In this document: piece after piece, positions 17,401 through 25,235 of the stretch | Layout: every line of letters starts with the position of its first letter | How positions within the stretch are numbered: position 1 is the first letter of the stretch | Origin: an uncultured bacterium | GTDB lineage: Bacteria > Patescibacteriota > Saccharimonadia > Saccharimonadales > Saccharimonadaceae | Assembly (NCBI GenBank): GCA_903952435.1 | Contig: CAJBFN010000001.1 | Span: 104,678 to 168,677 of the forward strand | Direction: 5' to 3' | DNA length: 64,000 nucleotides | The notes under the pieces: model-generated | What the model was told of the DNA's origin: nothing | What the model saw: only the letters and a program-made list of their open reading frames with translations | The model's database searches: none | Program-made: the position numbers and the translations under genes

Positions 17401-18731
17401 AAGCAGGAGTCCCCGTAAGTGTTAGGGATATATTAATGTATCAGACACCAGAAGAACTGGCAGCCACCGTTGAAGATAGGCAACTGGAGCAATTTAATCC
17501 CAATATGAAGCTTAGCGGTGATACGCCCATACAGCTTGATTATCTAGAAGAATCAGGTAAGTATAGAGAATATGGAGAGATTCAGGCAGCTTTATTACGT
17601 TTTAGGATTAATAAAAAAGATATCAATTTTGAAAATGTTATCTCAAGAATGTTACAAACGCATTCGTCCCTTAATCCGAAGGATCTTAAGAACATACTCA
17701 AAAGAGATGACAGTCTGGCTATATTATCAGTAGAGCAGATTGAGAATATGGTTGAATTAATGCGTAAAGATGTCAATATTGAGCATCGACCAGCTACCTT
17801 GCGTTGGACTATATCGGATGGGATTATATATTTATTAATAGTAACACATCATTTTGTGATAGATTATTATTCATGGAAAATCATATATGATGATATCTCA
17901 TTATTATTAAACGGCATAACTCCAGAAATACATAATGATCAAATTATTAAGATATGGCTTGGAAATCGACTAAATAATTTGAGCGTGAGGAACCAAAGTA
18001 GTGATGAGTTTAAAAATAACTCAAATACAAATATCATTCACACTAAAAATAAACAGCTGATATTAGCGAGTGATACTAAAATTATTTATCACAATTTTTC
18101 TGTAGGCTATGACATAGAACTGCTATTATCAGAGAATGATATGGATATTAATAGTTTCGTCTGTTATTCAATAGCTAAAGCATATATCCAGATAACTGGT
18201 GATTCTATGTTCGAATACAATATTGAGGCCTCAATTCGACAACTCGATAAGTCTAATATACTAAGTAAAGAGATCGGATGGATGACTTATAAATACCCCA
18301 GAGTAATTAATCATAACGACAGTGCTGCGGAAGTTTATAATGACCTGTCTAATAGTATAAATAGCGGAGTAGATTATGGGCTAATGAAATACAATATTGA
18401 CTATGACGAAAGCCCAAGAATAACCAACCCATTATGGACTATCAATTACATAGGAAAAACACTAAACGAGAATGATGATCTTAAAATTATAAAAACAAAA
18501 TCCTATAAGGAAGTACCTTATATTGAACTAGACATTATCAATAGTGGGGATCATATTACCTTTGAATGTATGACAAATACCAATCTAAGCGATAGATTTT
18601 TTGGTGATTTATGGGAAAAAATGGATAATATCATGCATACTATTTTGAACGACCTACGCACGCCCAATATAGCTATAAATCTAAGTAGCAATCGCGAAAA
18701 GAATATTTTAGATAGGATCAAAAATGGATAA
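14448..18731 (+). CDS. NRPS C-A-T-E module
   Basis: 1427 residues. Condensation domain (about 1-420) has a degenerate active site, P118-H119-I-I-F-D123-E124 instead of HHxxxDG. The A domain (about 430-925) has FTSGSTGLPKG, FDISVWQL, NAYGPAEA and YKTGDYG, with pocket code D-I-W-E-I-T-A-D-D by eye. The three acidic residues E278/D330/D331 fit a cationic residue such as 2,4-diaminobutyrate. Then come a T domain (AGGDSLLSV, Ser973) and an E domain (about 1020-1420) with H1134-H1135-x3-D1139, IGWMTYKYP and LMKYNID motifs, so the residue is likely converted to the D form. ATG overlaps the previous stop by 11 nt. Confidence 0.93.
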   Translation: MITNLTPIEQAFWYQHKLNPKSDSNNIVHKIMFSRPLSKVDLDCCLENMCNKYPILKSRFIDIDGTPVRKAIGRGYDIEISADPLSSIDKAQKQFDLENDNLLRCVLLDSKVLYVTVPHIIFDEISWNIFVKDLCKYIKGDNNKTFEITKDTNYIPSDLNTDIRIYWKNELIGASDRVGLMSNNRIISDGDKDLSFFKHKIDKETSRKLKQLAISLHSSMNSMLMTLFCVTLNKTTSDNDIVIGTPVTIRDEQSEDQIGCYINVLPCRFIIKNEDQINNFISKKSMDMWSHLDMRNFSLPELLRDLKLDQNDELRGLYNVIFEYVPQKLEQDKLIVSDDILPNLAVKLDLMVSLFESLNGTDIYVEYRNTQYSKEYIENIIKRFINVCDHTITNPDSKIKDISILFRGEDKTLIEIGCGDKRVIKAPYIWNRFQTNAFANHDSIAVKSNYKTLTYSELEYLSASYADKLEELGASEGSIIGVYMNRSVEYVATMLAIWSLGAIYVPLDINQPSERITSMITQANIGFIVTNSDNRKSINVSVPFYIIDSPLTLELKKNRKITRKYEPTANDVAYIIFTSGSTGLPKGVMIKHQGFMNHLEIMIHELGLNKSSVVAQTAEVSFDISVWQLICPLLTGGAVRICNKDDVTSVQKIYNIINKDRISVLEIVPSLLSVYLEAEQSNLVDRKCLKNTIIITTGEAISPSIVKQWFNIYQNKPLLNAYGPAEASDDTHFYHIKTDSSIEQTIPIGHPLFNIETYILNNDMQLCPIGIIGEIHIGGIAVADGYINDKKLTDKVFIDNPFLNNKSKMYKTGDYGMWRNDGALNFLGRKDYQVKINGQRLELGEIENKILNLDYVKDAAVIFEDTPSGKRLRGYVTFKDKAHGNDDIKRDLENKLPSFMIPRSIEIIDNIPRNSNGKLDRKYLESLRDTVVKDECLYQINNTTLNNIIRIWSDNIGRSIKPDTNYFDAGGDSLLSVKIVNNLNKAGVPVSVRDILMYQTPEELAATVEDRQLEQFNPNMKLSGDTPIQLDYLEESGKYREYGEIQAALLRFRINKKDINFENVISRMLQTHSSLNPKDLKNILKRDDSLAILSVEQIENMVELMRKDVNIEHRPATLRWTISDGIIYLLIVTHHFVIDYYSWKIIYDDISLLLNGITPEIHNDQIIKIWLGNRLNNLSVRNQSSDEFKNNSNTNIIHTKNKQLILASDTKIIYHNFSVGYDIELLLSENDMDINSFVCYSIAKAYIQITGDSMFEYNIEASIRQLDKSNILSKEIGWMTYKYPRVINHNDSAAEVYNDLSNSINSGVDYGLMKYNIDYDESPRITNPLWTINYIGKTLNENDDLKIIKTKSYKEVPYIELDIINSGDHITFECMTNTNLSDRFFGDLWEKMDNIMHTILNDLRTPNIAINLSSNREKNILDRIKNG

Positions 18732-21321
18732 CAATATAAACATAGAAAAAGTACTGCCAATATTGCCAGTACAGAGTGGCATGATAGCTGATAGCGCAGC
18801 TGGCACCGACGGCTATTACATTGAGCAGATTTGCATACAATTAAAACCAAGTATAAACGACAAAATATTATTATCGCGTATTAAGAGAATCGTTGAATCA
18901 AATGAAATCCTTAGAACAGTTTTTGACTGGTCGGAAGACAACGCAATACAGGTCATTATATCAGGGATAGAGCCTATCACAGCCATAATGTCCATAAATT
19001 CAGATATAGAACTAGACGCTATATTAAATAAAGAAAGACAAACTTTAAAACCGATTAATATAGCTCCGCCGATCCGCTTTGCTATTGTTCATAATAAGGC
19101 AATCCAATATTTAGTCGTTACTTATCACCATGTACTTTTAGATGGCCCTAGTGTAAACAGTCTACTTGATATTCTATGCACAGATGGCGGTTACTCAAAG
19201 AACTCAACAGAACAATATATTAAATGGCAAAATGATAACACGTCGAGGCAACAACACATAGGAACATGGCAGGGATTATTAGACGGATTAATACCAGAGG
19301 ACGGAATATTACCGATATCTCGTGACAATAAGGGTAAGTTAGCTATATCAAAAATTATGGTAGATATTGATTTTCGAGATAAATTGATTAAAAAAACAAA
19401 ATCAATGAGCCTTACTCCAGCAGTTTGCATGCAAGTTCTCTGGGGGCAATGGTTAGCTTCTTATTTTTCCAAAAATAAGTTACTGTATGGGCTAGTAGTT
19501 AGTACTCGCATCAATGGGATCAACGATCGGGCAATTGGCCCGTATATAGCGACTATACCATGTCTTGATAAATTAATGATCGGTAGTAGTTTTGTCGAAG
19601 TTAGTAAAAAGAAGCAAGAAGATGTTCTTGCAATCGATATAGCTAAACATATTTCACTAAGGAATATTACACAAAATGTATCGCCATATACTGGACTATT
19701 TGATGCAATTCTTAACATAACGACACATCCCGTAGTAAGCAAAAAATATTATGAGGTAATAAATACTTATGAGAATACAGGATATAAGCTTAGCGCTGAT
19801 ATTATAATTACCGACAATATCGAAATATTGTTTTCTTCATCTTGTCTAAAGAATAATCAGCTTAATGATGCTATACGGTCATTTTCGGAATATTGTTCTG
19901 TGCAGATAGAACAAGAAAATATAATCGACATAGATCAAAAATATAAGATACATAAAATTAATCATATAAATGATAAAAAAACCATTAAAGATATCGACGT
20001 ATTAGTTGCCCAATCTATTAATATAGAGCCAAAAGTTGTCGATATGGAGATGTCATTCATCGAAAATGGCGGCGACTCAATAAATGCCCTTCGTCTGGTA
20101 AATTTATTACAAGCAAGAGACATAGCCTGTTCTGTTGGTGATATCCTAAGAGCTAAGTCACTAAATAACATAACTGATAAAAATGCTGATAATGTTGGCA
20201 TTCAGACACAGAAAAAAAATAACAGCAAAGTAGAATACGAGGTAGACGTATTAAATATTCCATTTTCAACACAGCGTATAATCGACGCTTACAAAACGGG
20301 TTACGGACAGGACTATCACGAACAAACTGCGTTTAAGCTTGCATCCGACCTTGATGTTAACATAATGAAGCTGGCATTATATGAACTTGGCATGGAAATA
20401 CCAACTTTACGCTTGAAGTACTCAGAAGGGCATATAAACAAACAGAAACTAACCAATAAGCCCCGCATAAGCCTAAAGAATATTAAAAGAAATACAACTT
20501 TTGATGATTTTATCAAAAGAGTCTCCGATGATGATATGAAGCATGAAATTAATATTAACCATGGAGATTTATTTAGAGTAGTAATGCAATCATATAAAAA
20601 TGGCTATTACTTCCTCATAGGTTTTTCAGCACTGGTAACCGACGGATGGTCTTTTTCAAAATTATTATCGAGGTTATTCGAAATTTATGGAGATATATCA
20701 AAAAATTGCCATACACGTCGTGTGGATGTATCTTATATTAATTACTGTAAACAATATCAAACCGACAACACTCAAATAGAGCAAGATCTACCTATAAAAA
20801 AATTATCATATTCATTTGATGTATCTCAAAAAAAATATTATATAAATAAGGCACAAACTAATAAGATAATTAGTAACTGTAAATCTAAGAATCTAACTAT
20901 TAATGATTATTTATTAAAACAAGCCATATCTATTCTTACCGGTCGAGATTTTTCAAATCTTGAAATTTATGAAAATGGTCGCAACAATTTCAGTCTTTAT
21001 GATTCTGTGGGGCCGTATAGTCATTTATTAACAAAAACAATAAATAACGTAATATCAAATAGGGCATATTTTGTTTTTGAGAATTACCCAAAAGATGATG
21101 AAAATCGCTTAAGAAATAATATGATAGAGAATTTTAAAGAAAACGGCAATTGGCGACGCACATTATTGCCACCAGCTACAATATTAGGCTTATCGTTTGA
21201 AACAACAGAAGACGAGATTATTGTGCTAATCGCGGCTCGTAGAGGAAGTGACATTAAAATTAATGATTACTGGGAGGACTTAATTAATATTATAAATAAG
21301 GAGGATAAATATGGATTTTGA
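18724..21321 (+). CDS. NRPS C-T-C protein without A or TE domain
   Basis: 865 residues. The first C domain (about 1-420) has an intact YHHVLLDG around residues 134-140. The carrier domain has ENGGDSINAL (Ser452). A second condensation-like domain (about 515-865) has SALVTDGWS at 635-643 in place of HHxxxDGWS, so both histidines are gone. There is no A domain, so the carrier must be loaded in trans, perhaps by the A-T protein or an enzyme elsewhere. There is no thioesterase or reductase either; the terminal C-like domain may release the product, or its loss of His may make it a docking or scaffold domain. Start overlaps the previous stop by 8 nt. Confidence 0.88.
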   Translation: MDNNINIEKVLPILPVQSGMIADSAAGTDGYYIEQICIQLKPSINDKILLSRIKRIVESNEILRTVFDWSEDNAIQVIISGIEPITAIMSINSDIELDAILNKERQTLKPINIAPPIRFAIVHNKAIQYLVVTYHHVLLDGPSVNSLLDILCTDGGYSKNSTEQYIKWQNDNTSRQQHIGTWQGLLDGLIPEDGILPISRDNKGKLAISKIMVDIDFRDKLIKKTKSMSLTPAVCMQVLWGQWLASYFSKNKLLYGLVVSTRINGINDRAIGPYIATIPCLDKLMIGSSFVEVSKKKQEDVLAIDIAKHISLRNITQNVSPYTGLFDAILNITTHPVVSKKYYEVINTYENTGYKLSADIIITDNIEILFSSSCLKNNQLNDAIRSFSEYCSVQIEQENIIDIDQKYKIHKINHINDKKTIKDIDVLVAQSINIEPKVVDMEMSFIENGGDSINALRLVNLLQARDIACSVGDILRAKSLNNITDKNADNVGIQTQKKNNSKVEYEVDVLNIPFSTQRIIDAYKTGYGQDYHEQTAFKLASDLDVNIMKLALYELGMEIPTLRLKYSEGHINKQKLTNKPRISLKNIKRNTTFDDFIKRVSDDDMKHEININHGDLFRVVMQSYKNGYYFLIGFSALVTDGWSFSKLLSRLFEIYGDISKNCHTRRVDVSYINYCKQYQTDNTQIEQDLPIKKLSYSFDVSQKKYYINKAQTNKIISNCKSKNLTINDYLLKQAISILTGRDFSNLEIYENGRNNFSLYDSVGPYSHLLTKTINNVISNRAYFVFENYPKDDENRLRNNMIENFKENGNWRRTLLPPATILGLSFETTEDEIIVLIAARRGSDIKINDYWEDLINIINKEDKYGF

Positions 21322-22558
21322 GATAATAGAAGATAATGAGTCGGTCGTTAGATCATACTCAAGATCGTTTCCCGTAGTGTTCACACATTCTACTGGATCT
21401 TTGATTTTTGACAAAAACGATAATGAGTATATAGATTTCTTTTCAGGAGCTGGCGGCCTTAATTATGGTCATAATAGCCCAACAATTAAACAGTCAATGG
21501 TTGACTACATAAACAAAGATGGCATCATACATGGTCTAGATATGGCGACCGAAGCAAAGATAGATTTTATATCTACTTTTCAAAAGCATATCCTTAAACC
21601 AAGAAATCTTGACTATAAGATACAATTCACAAGCCCAGCTGGAGCTAGCGCGGTTGAGGCTGCCTTAAAACTGGCAAGGCTCGTAAAAAAGAAACCAAAC
21701 ATAATAGCCTTCACTCATTCATTTCATGGTGTCAGTCTCGGCGCGTTGGCCGTAACCTCAAATTCATGGTTCAGAAGTGCCGCCGGCACTGAATTAAGTA
21801 ATGTGACTTATATCCCTTATGACGGCTATATTGATAACTTTGATTCTTTAGATTTATTCGAGAAAATGCTAGATGATCCAAGCGGAGGTATTGATCAATC
21901 CGCCGCAGTTATAGTTGAAACTATACAGGGTGAGGGCGGAGTCAATATTGCAAGTATTGGATGGCTACGAAAGCTAAGAAAAATTACTCTAGATCGTAAA
22001 ATACTCCTAATTATTGATGATATTCAAGCAGGCTGTGGCCGTAGTGGCGATTTTTTTAGCTTCGAACAATCCGGTATAAATCCAGACCTAGTCGTCCTAT
22101 CAAAATCAATTTCAGCATCAGGGCTTCCGATGTCTTTATTGCTCATCAAGCCAGAGTATGACATATGGAAGCCAGGCCAACACAGTGGAACATTCAGGGG
22201 AAATAACTTGGCTTTTGTTTCTGCGGCAAAAGCTATCACCGAATTTTGGACGAACGATAAACTATCGCTAGAAGTAAGACGCAAAGAAAAGATAATTGAC
22301 GAACAACTTAATAAGATTGCTAAAATGTACCCAGAAAAAATAGCCGCGGTTCGCGGTAGAGGCATGTTTTATGGCCTGGCCTTTAAAGAATATGAGGATG
22401 CTAAAAAAGTCGCCAATATATCATTTTCTAATCACCTAATAATTGAGACTTGTGGCAGCCAAGACGAAGTACTAAAACTTATGCCAGCGCTTACAATTGA
22501 TGATGATTTATTAATAAACGGGCTAGATATCCTTGCTAATAGTATTGCCGGGCTTTAA
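21311..22558 (+). CDS. EctB-type diaminobutyrate:2-oxoglutarate aminotransferase
   Basis: 415-residue class III PLP aminotransferase. The PLP lysine is K265 in VLSKSISASGLPMS, close to the EctB consensus SKSxSGxGLP. Other matches to the EctB subgroup are FFSGAGGLNYGHN near residue 36, FTSPAGASAVEAALKLAR, HSFHGVSLGALA, VETIQGEGGVN and IIDDIQAGCGRSG. EctB enzymes convert L-aspartate-4-semialdehyde to L-2,4-diaminobutyrate with glutamate. Ectoine synthase is absent here, so the diaminobutyrate most likely feeds the NRPS, matching the acidic A-domain pocket. Translationally coupled to the C-T-C gene by an 11-nt overlap. Confidence 0.9.
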   Translation: MDFEIIEDNESVVRSYSRSFPVVFTHSTGSLIFDKNDNEYIDFFSGAGGLNYGHNSPTIKQSMVDYINKDGIIHGLDMATEAKIDFISTFQKHILKPRNLDYKIQFTSPAGASAVEAALKLARLVKKKPNIIAFTHSFHGVSLGALAVTSNSWFRSAAGTELSNVTYIPYDGYIDNFDSLDLFEKMLDDPSGGIDQSAAVIVETIQGEGGVNIASIGWLRKLRKITLDRKILLIIDDIQAGCGRSGDFFSFEQSGINPDLVVLSKSISASGLPMSLLLIKPEYDIWKPGQHSGTFRGNNLAFVSAAKAITEFWTNDKLSLEVRRKEKIIDEQLNKIAKMYPEKIAAVRGRGMFYGLAFKEYEDAKKVANISFSNHLIIETCGSQDEVLKLMPALTIDDDLLINGLDILANSIAGL

Positions 22559-22577
22559 TATATAAACAATAACATAC

Positions 22578-22583
22578 AGGAGA
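22578..22583 (+). promoter_or_regulatory. Shine-Dalgarno sequence of the cluster GNAT
   Basis: AGGAGA, 9 nt before the ATG at 22593. Notable because the preceding cluster genes have no clear Shine-Dalgarno sequence and rely on overlap. An ATG at 22587 opens only a seven-codon reading frame. Confidence 0.55.
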
Positions 22584-22592
22584 AAATGCGTA

Positions 22593-23096
22593 ATGATCAC
22601 TATATATGACGACCTAAAACATTCAAATGAAGTTAAAAGTTTATTGATAGACTTTCAAAAATATTTGCACAGTATTGATACTACAAATGAGATAAAAGAA
22701 TTAAAAAATGAAGAAGATGCAAAAAGGTATCTAACAAAGATGTCATCTGACTGCAAAGAGATGAACGGAAAAATGTTAGTATCAATCGAAAATGAAAAAA
22801 TAGTTGGATTTATCCAGGGTGTTGTTATTACGAAAGACGATCCTGAAGATATTATGTACGCCACAACTCATGATGCATCAAAACAAGGATGGATTGGCGT
22901 TTTGTATATAACTCCAGAAATGCGCGGCAAAGGACTAGGTACAGAGCTAATAGATAGTATTAAATCATACTTTATCGAACAAGGCTGTAAAACTATGCGA
23001 TTATTAGTAGCGTCTGATAATAAGCCTACTATAAAAACTTATCATAATTATGGGTTTATCGATGGCGACGTCGAGATGTCTTTAAAGATATCTTGA
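22593..23096 (+). CDS. GNAT N-acetyltransferase, last gene of the NRPS cluster
   Basis: 167 residues with VLYITPEMRGKGLGTELID, the acetyl-CoA loop (RGKGLGT), near residue 112 and the C-terminal NKPTIKTYHNYGFIDGDVEMSL typical of GNAT small-molecule acetyltransferases. It lies 34 nt after the EctB-type gene. EctA (diaminobutyrate acetyltransferase) is also a GNAT, but this protein looks like a generic member, so EctA activity is not claimed. Candidate roles are tailoring or self-protection by N-acetylation, opposite to the HDAC-like deacetylase that begins the cluster. Confidence 0.82.
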   Translation: MITIYDDLKHSNEVKSLLIDFQKYLHSIDTTNEIKELKNEEDAKRYLTKMSSDCKEMNGKMLVSIENEKIVGFIQGVVITKDDPEDIMYATTHDASKQGWIGVLYITPEMRGKGLGTELIDSIKSYFIEQGCKTMRLLVASDNKPTIKTYHNYGFIDGDVEMSLKIS

Positions 23097-23214
23097 ATTG
23101 GTTGAATTTGGGTTAAAAAAGCTACCTAGCCATATGTTATAAATTAAGCATTGCACCTTGCGATGTGGAGATTATTTGAGGGGATAATTATAACTAATTA
23201 ACTAATTATTAAAT

Positions 23215-23220
23215 TATACT
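23215..23220 (+). promoter_or_regulatory. -10 box for the HExxH protein gene
   Basis: TATACT, 7 nt before the ATG at 23228. Leaderless type; separates this gene from the NRPS operon. Confidence 0.5.
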
Positions 23221-23227
23221 TATTATC

Positions 23228-23947
23228 ATGAAATACGATTATAAAATCATTTACGATATCAAAAAGGATATGTGGAACTGGCGCGGGTCACTAGAGGATC
23301 ATCTGACTGATGATTGGTGTTTGAGCAATATTAAAAAATATGGCAACAAAATTGATCAAAAGATTGCTGATCAAATTTTGTGTCTAAATAAATCAGAGAC
23401 CGAAGCTATCTTGCGGCCATATTTACTGTCGCTTAAAAATAATCCAAATAGTAAGCTCAACAAATTTATTAAATTGGCCGAGGACGAATTTGCGGACAAA
23501 TATGTTGACGCGTGCAAGGCGCTCGAGCGTGTTACGAAACGCCCGATGATGTCAGATGAATTTATTTTTTACGTTACGACATTCCCGCGTATGACTGTAT
23601 TTTTTGATGAGCACATAATTTTTATGTATGATTCGATAGAAGGGGTTTGGGGTATGCCGATAGATGGCTTTTTGCACGAAGCGCTGCACTTCCAGTTTTA
23701 TTATTATTGGAGATTGGATAAAAAGTCGCCAGTTTCAAAACTTAGCGAAGATGAATTTTTCTATCTGAAAGAATCTTTGACAGTGATATTGAATGAAGAA
23801 CTAAGACCAATAATAACTTTGCCAGATTGTAGTTATTCGTCGATGCAGCCATTCCGTGATATCTTGCACGAGCATTGGCGAAAACATCATGATTTTGATA
23901 GGTTGATTGAGCTTGGATTAGAAAAATTGCCTGATTATATATCGTAG
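23228..23947 (+). CDS. Hypothetical protein with HExxH zinc motif
   Basis: 239 residues, not recognised as a named family. FLHEALHFQFYY around residue 155 contains HEALH, the HExxH zinc-metallopeptidase motif, followed about 34 residues later by LTVILNEELRP, where a Glu could be the third ligand. No signal peptide or membrane segment. The rest is acidic/basic helical sequence with several Trp. It may be a cytoplasmic metallopeptidase-like protein. It follows the NRPS cluster but has its own promoter, so a functional link is unproven. Confidence 0.55.
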   Translation: MKYDYKIIYDIKKDMWNWRGSLEDHLTDDWCLSNIKKYGNKIDQKIADQILCLNKSETEAILRPYLLSLKNNPNSKLNKFIKLAEDEFADKYVDACKALERVTKRPMMSDEFIFYVTTFPRMTVFFDEHIIFMYDSIEGVWGMPIDGFLHEALHFQFYYYWRLDKKSPVSKLSEDEFFYLKESLTVILNEELRPIITLPDCSYSSMQPFRDILHEHWRKHHDFDRLIELGLEKLPDYIS

Positions 23948-24056
23948 GCTGGTTATTATATCTTGTGATGTGGCAGGAAGGGGATTTGATGGGGGGGTGA
24001 TATATATCTGTATATAAATTAATCTACAGCCACTATTCTTTTGACTGTTGATTATA

Positions 24057-25178
24057 TTATTTATTAACCATCTCTTTTATAATATTGATGCCTTTTTTTA
24101 TATCCTCCATTGGGCCGCCGAAAGCGATTCTGAAATAGGAATTATGTTGCGAAAAGGCTCTTCCTGGTAAAATTATTAGTCCATGTGTAATAGCTTCATT
24201 TATGAACTCTATGTCATCTTTGTATTGTGCGGGAACTTTTAGAAACAAATAGAAGGCGCCTTGTGCTCCATGTATTTCGAAAAAGGGTGATAACTCTTTG
24301 ATTATAAAATCTTTTTTTTGTTTATATCTAGTTGTCATTTCTTTAGGATTGCAATTTAGTGCCGCCAGGCTGGCTATTTGGCTAATTGAATTTGTTGAAA
24401 AAACGGTATATTGTAATAATTCGTTTATCGCATTTATTATTTCTTTTGGACCGGTCACATATCCTATCCTCCAACCCGTCATCGCATAAGCTTTTGAGAA
24501 TCCGTTAAGTGTTAGCGTGTTTTTATATATACTTCCTATACTGAAATGTTCACTTTCATAACTAAAATGTTCATATATCTCATCTGATAATATTATAATT
24601 CCATGTTCTTCCGCTAACTTTGCTATATTTTTTAGTTCACCAGTTTCATATACGGCGCCCGTGGGATTATTGGGCGTGTTAATAAATATAATTTTAGTTT
24701 TTTTCGTTATCTTTCTTTTAACTTGTTCGGCTGTTAACTTAAAGCTTGGGGCGGTATCTATAAAAACCGGCTTAGCGCCTAACATCAATGCTATATCCCT
24801 ATACGGTGGAAAAAATGGGTCCGGTATAATAATCTCATCACCAGGGTCTAAGAGCGCTAAAAATATCATTAATATTCCGGTTGTCGCTCCGGGTAATATG
24901 CTTATTTGATCTGCAGACGTAACTAAGTTGTTTTGTTTAATAAATTTATTAGCCAACGCTTCACGCAAATCCTTTATTCCATTGGATGGTGTATATCGAG
25001 TTAGATTGCTTCTTATGGCTTTTATAGCTTCTTCTTTTATGTTGTCGGGCGTATTGTCCTCTGGGAACCCAACACTTAGATCAATGGGATCTTTTATTTT
25101 ATGAGCCAAACTGAACGCTTGCCTAATCGCGCTACTATCAATTTTGTCCATCCTGTTCGATATTATTTTTTTAATCAT
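24057..25178 (-). CDS. Class I/II PLP-dependent aminotransferase
   Basis: 373 residues, fold-type I aminotransferase of the aspartate aminotransferase superfamily. Visible parts are LPGATTGILMIFLALLDPGDE near 90, FINTPNNPTGAVYE near 165, DEIYEHF near 200, and the PLP lysine in NGFSKAYAMTGWRIGY near 230, followed by the C-terminal substrate Arg region FRIAFGG. The exact amino-acid specificity cannot be read. It diverges from the PaaK-like operon across 57 bp, so shared regulation with that operon is plausible and it may provide its amino or keto substrate. Confidence 0.88.
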   Translation of the reverse strand: MIKKIISNRMDKIDSSAIRQAFSLAHKIKDPIDLSVGFPEDNTPDNIKEEAIKAIRSNLTRYTPSNGIKDLREALANKFIKQNNLVTSADQISILPGATTGILMIFLALLDPGDEIIIPDPFFPPYRDIALMLGAKPVFIDTAPSFKLTAEQVKRKITKKTKIIFINTPNNPTGAVYETGELKNIAKLAEEHGIIILSDEIYEHFSYESEHFSIGSIYKNTLTLNGFSKAYAMTGWRIGYVTGPKEIINAINELLQYTVFSTNSISQIASLAALNCNPKEMTTRYKQKKDFIIKELSPFFEIHGAQGAFYLFLKVPAQYKDDIEFINEAITHGLIILPGRAFSQHNSYFRIAFGGPMEDIKKGINIIKEMVNK

Positions 25179-25190
25179 TATTATGTTAAA

Positions 25191-25196
25191 ATTATA
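25191..25196 (-). promoter_or_regulatory. -10 box for the aminotransferase in a divergent promoter region
   Basis: Minus-strand TATAAT ending 12 nt before the ATG at 25178. The plus strand of the same 57-bp gap contains TATACTATAAAC, which could serve the PaaK-like gene. Confidence 0.45.
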
Positions 25197-25235
25197 CTAT
25201 AAACAAGGTAATTAATAGAAAATGGTTTTTGAGAA

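Noticed and set aside
22593..23096. EctA (diaminobutyrate acetyltransferase) call for the cluster GNAT
   Set aside because: Only generic GNAT motifs are visible; neighbourhood to EctB alone is not enough.
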